Shown: positions 7,697 to 8,443 of the stretch, one piece after another
How the letters are laid out: each line of letters starts with the position of its first letter
Position numbering within the stretch: the stretch's first letter is position 1
Assembly: GCA_030044775.1 (NCBI GenBank)
Contig: JASICF010000100.1
Location: 1 to 8,443 of the forward strand
Source of the DNA: Candidatus Sulfotelmatobacter sp.
Lineage (GTDB): Bacteria; Acidobacteriota; Terriglobia; Terriglobales; Acidobacteriaceae
Length of the DNA: 8,443 nucleotides
Direction of reading: 5' to 3'
Position numbers and translations under genes: made by a program
The notes under the pieces: model-generated
What the model was told of the DNA's origin: nothing
The model's database searches: none
The model's input: only the letters and a program-made list of their open reading frames with translations

Positions 7697-7861
7697 TTAT
7701 TGGATGGAACTGGCGGTGTTGGAGAAGACGTTGTTGGCATTTGAGCCAATCAACCTGATCGTTCCGACGACGAGAACCAGAATCACCGCCAACATAACCG
7801 CATACTCGGCGATGTCCTGGCCGGCGTCATTGCGCCACAGACTTCTGATTCGATTGACCAC
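7697..7861 (-). CDS. Flp/Fap-type pilin subunit, 54 residues
   Basis: Small type IVb (Tad) pilin precursor. The frame starts at GTG 7861, reads MVNRIRSLWRNDAG then QDIAEYAVML, and ends in TAA (7697-7699). Gly14 is followed by Glu at +5 and Tyr at +6 of the mature part, the Flp prepilin cleavage rule (G/xxxxEY). Residues about 21-39 form the hydrophobic pilin helix, and the C-terminus (IGSNANNVFSNTASSI) matches the typical Flp ending. The short leader is basic (Arg4, Arg6, Arg10), as prepilin peptidase substrates are. A perfect AAGGAG ends six bases before the GTG, which fixes the start despite the rare codon. No tad/cpa assembly genes (TadA ATPase, CpaB, secretin, prepilin peptidase) are in the window, so it must rely on genes elsewhere or act outside a pilus. 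Next on the strand is a 50-residue membrane protein. Confidence 0.9.
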   Translation of the reverse strand: MVNRIRSLWRNDAGQDIAEYAVMLAVILVLVVGTIRLIGSNANNVFSNTASSIQ

Positions 7862-7867
7862 GGCAGA

Positions 7868-7873
7868 CTCCTT
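7868..7873 (-). promoter_or_regulatory. Ribosome binding site AAGGAG of the pilin gene
   Basis: The minus strand reads AAGGAG here, six bases before GTG 7861. It is the strongest Shine-Dalgarno site in the window and settles the GTG start of the pilin. It also hints at high translation, as expected for a structural subunit. Confidence 0.85.
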
Positions 7874-7892
7874 TCTCCCCCCAAGACACGAA

Positions 7893-7923
7893 AGTATACC
7901 TATTTTTGCGCTTTGCGGGGCAA
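7893..7923 (-). promoter_or_regulatory. Candidate promoter of the pilin gene
   Basis: On the minus strand a good -10, TATACT, lies at 7898-7893. A poorer -35, TTGCCC, lies at 7923-7918, with a long spacer of 19 bases. Transcription would begin near 7886, giving a leader of about 25 bases that contains the AAGGAG site. Position and -10 quality support it; the spacer is the weak point. Confidence 0.5.
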
Positions 7924-7962
7924 TTTCTGCAAGATGACGCAGTTGGCACCTGGGTGGGAAAG

Positions 7963-7977
7963 CGCGATTGGATCGCG
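7963..7977. promoter_or_regulatory. Perfect inverted repeat CGCGAT-TGG-ATCGCG, possible operator
   Basis: Six-base arms are perfectly complementary around a three-base centre. The repeat ends two bases before the -35 hexamer of the + strand promoter at 7980, a usual place for an activator or repressor dimer. It also lies about 40 bases upstream of the pilin -35, so one protein could affect both directions. The half-site ATCGC recurs three times downstream. Confidence 0.4.
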
Positions 7978-7979
7978 GT

Positions 7980-8009
7980 TTGACAGTGTTTTGCAGCGAC
8001 TTTTACAAT
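7980..8009 (+). promoter_or_regulatory. Sigma-70-type promoter upstream of the tRNA
   Basis: A perfect -35 TTGACA (7980-7985) and a good -10 TACAAT (8004-8009) are separated by 18 bases. The start point should be near 8016. The tRNA is the only gene downstream on this strand and begins about 125 bases later, so a tRNA precursor with a long 5' leader is the likely product. This is the best promoter match in the window. Confidence 0.75.
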
Positions 8010-8010
8010 G

Positions 8011-8052
8011 AAAATCGCGCAGTGAAAATCGCTACGCGGCGACTAAAATCGC
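8011..8052 (+). repeat. Three copies of AAAATCGC at the start of the tRNA leader
   Basis: Identical AAAATCGC units occur at 8011-8018, 8025-8032 and 8045-8052, spaced 14 and 20 bases apart. GCGAC occurs just before the first unit (7996-8000) and just before the third (8038-8042). The units sit at and just after the predicted transcription start of the promoter at 7980-8009. They may be protein-binding sites or a short degenerate tandem duplication. Confidence 0.6.
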
Positions 8053-8057
8053 TGTGC

Positions 8058-8076
8058 AGCGGGAGTTTCACCCGCT
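8058..8076 (+). other. Hairpin in the tRNA leader
   Basis: AGCGGG (8058-8063) pairs perfectly with CCCGCT (8071-8076) around a seven-base loop. The following ATTCTTA is only weakly T-rich, so this is at best a leaky terminator. A leader structure for RNA processing is equally possible. Confidence 0.35.
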
Positions 8077-8140
8077 ATTCTTAGGCGGGCGGGTCCTCGG
8101 TGCGGCCCCGTGCTTCTGCCATTCTCCGGTAGCCCAATCT

Positions 8141-8217
<77 letters not shown>

Positions 8218-8239
8218 ATCCTCGTCCCTCAGAGCTGTG

Positions 8240-8257
8240 AGCGAGGGGTTCCTCGCT
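8240..8257 (+). other. Perfect hairpin after the tRNA
   Basis: AGCGAGG (8240-8246) pairs with CCTCGCT (8251-8257) around a GGTT loop, 22 bases after the CCA end. No T-run follows, so it is not a standard intrinsic terminator. It could still stabilise or end the tRNA precursor, or belong to a dispersed palindromic repeat. Confidence 0.4.
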
Positions 8258-8301
8258 GTGCTCGGGATTTCGCCAGCGGGCTCAGCCACCCAGCGCACGA
8301 A

Positions 8302-8342
8302 AGCCGCGTACGGCCGGTCCCCGGGACCGCTCACGCGGGCTA
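8302..8342. other. GC-rich two-part inverted repeat
   Basis: CCGCGT (8304-8309) pairs with ACGCGG (8333-8338). Inside it CGGTCC (8315-8320) pairs with GGACCG (8324-8329) around a three-base loop, leaving small internal loops of five and three bases. No T-run follows. Together with the hairpin at 8240-8257 it makes the post-tRNA stretch look like palindromic spacer DNA rather than a gene. Confidence 0.45.
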
Positions 8343-8353
8343 AACGGCCCAAG

Positions 8354-8374
8354 TTTGAGTCCATTCGCCGCCAC
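8354..8374 (+). repeat. Near-copy of the tRNA 3' end, possible attachment-site remnant
   Basis: These 21 bases match the tRNA T-loop and acceptor end (8195-8215) at 19 positions. Both differences are C to T, in TTTGAG and CCATTCG. The match stops one base after the discriminator A, at the first C of CCA. Integrases of islands and phages often use this part of a tRNA gene and leave such a direct repeat. The 138 bases between the two copies contain only hairpins, and no integrase is visible, so a decayed tRNA duplicate is an alternative. Confidence 0.6.
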
Positions 8375-8443
8375 GGGGTCCAGCCCTCCTATCTGCTGGG
8401 CGAAAGATCCTTGCCGATCAGCGATTTACGCCGCTGGCCAGAT

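Noticed and set aside
7704..7937. 77-codon plus-strand frame over the pilin region
   Set aside because: It is the antisense of the Flp pilin, which has a perfect ribosome site and family motifs, while this frame has neither.
8011..8052. AAAATCGC repeats as a CRISPR array
   Set aside because: The units are only eight bases, with spacers of 6 and 12 bases, far below CRISPR repeat and spacer lengths, and there are no cas genes.
8237..8443. Open frame from GTG 8237 to the end of the window on +
   Set aside because: It stays open for 69 codons but runs through both hairpins and the tRNA-end repeat, has no ribosome site, and the translation shows no recognisable domain. The next bases past 8443 would be needed to judge it.

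Overview
The window looks like ordinary chromosomal DNA from a moderately GC-rich, Gram-negative bacterium. A CMP-KDO synthetase implies lipopolysaccharide. The order coaD - aminotransferase - manA - manC - phosphohexomutase, weak or absent Shine-Dalgarno sites and the protein wording suggest an acidobacterium (Terriglobia/Koribacter-like). That placement is an inference from memory and has not been tested by any search.

Region 1 (1-1801, + strand): the 3' part of coaD (coenzyme A biosynthesis) overlaps by four bases a fold-type I aspartate aminotransferase. A clear intrinsic terminator at 1771-1801 closes this pair.

Region 2 (1815-5452, + strand): a GDP-mannose cassette. ManA (fructose-6-P to mannose-6-P), a phosphohexomutase (probably mannose-6-P to mannose-1-P) and ManC (mannose-1-P + GTP to GDP-mannose) lie in a row with short gaps. 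Together they would supply GDP-mannose for surface polysaccharide or glycan synthesis. The manA start codon lies only 13 nt after the terminator T-run, which leaves almost no room for a normal promoter and ribosome binding site.

Region 3 (5538-7438): a Ste24-type M48 membrane metalloprotease on + converges with kdsB (CMP-KDO synthetase) on -.

Region 4 (7439-7930, - strand): two very small genes upstream of kdsB on the same strand. One is a 54-residue Flp/Fap-type pilin with a GTG start, a perfect AAGGAG site and a textbook prepilin cleavage motif. The other is a 50-residue putative single-pass membrane protein.

Region 5 (7930-8443): a divergent control region with a TTGACA/TACAAT promoter on +, a perfect small inverted repeat beside it and three AAAATCGC repeats. 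These lead to a CAU-anticodon tRNA with encoded CCA. Downstream is a 226-base stretch without a convincing gene. It holds two hairpins and a 21-base near-copy (19/21) of the tRNA 3' end, which resembles an attachment-site duplication or a decayed tRNA fragment.

I see no obvious new multi-gene system. The most interesting items are the tRNA 3'-end repeat, the orphan-looking Flp pilin with its small partner, the repeat-rich divergent promoter region, and the terminator placed directly in front of manA.
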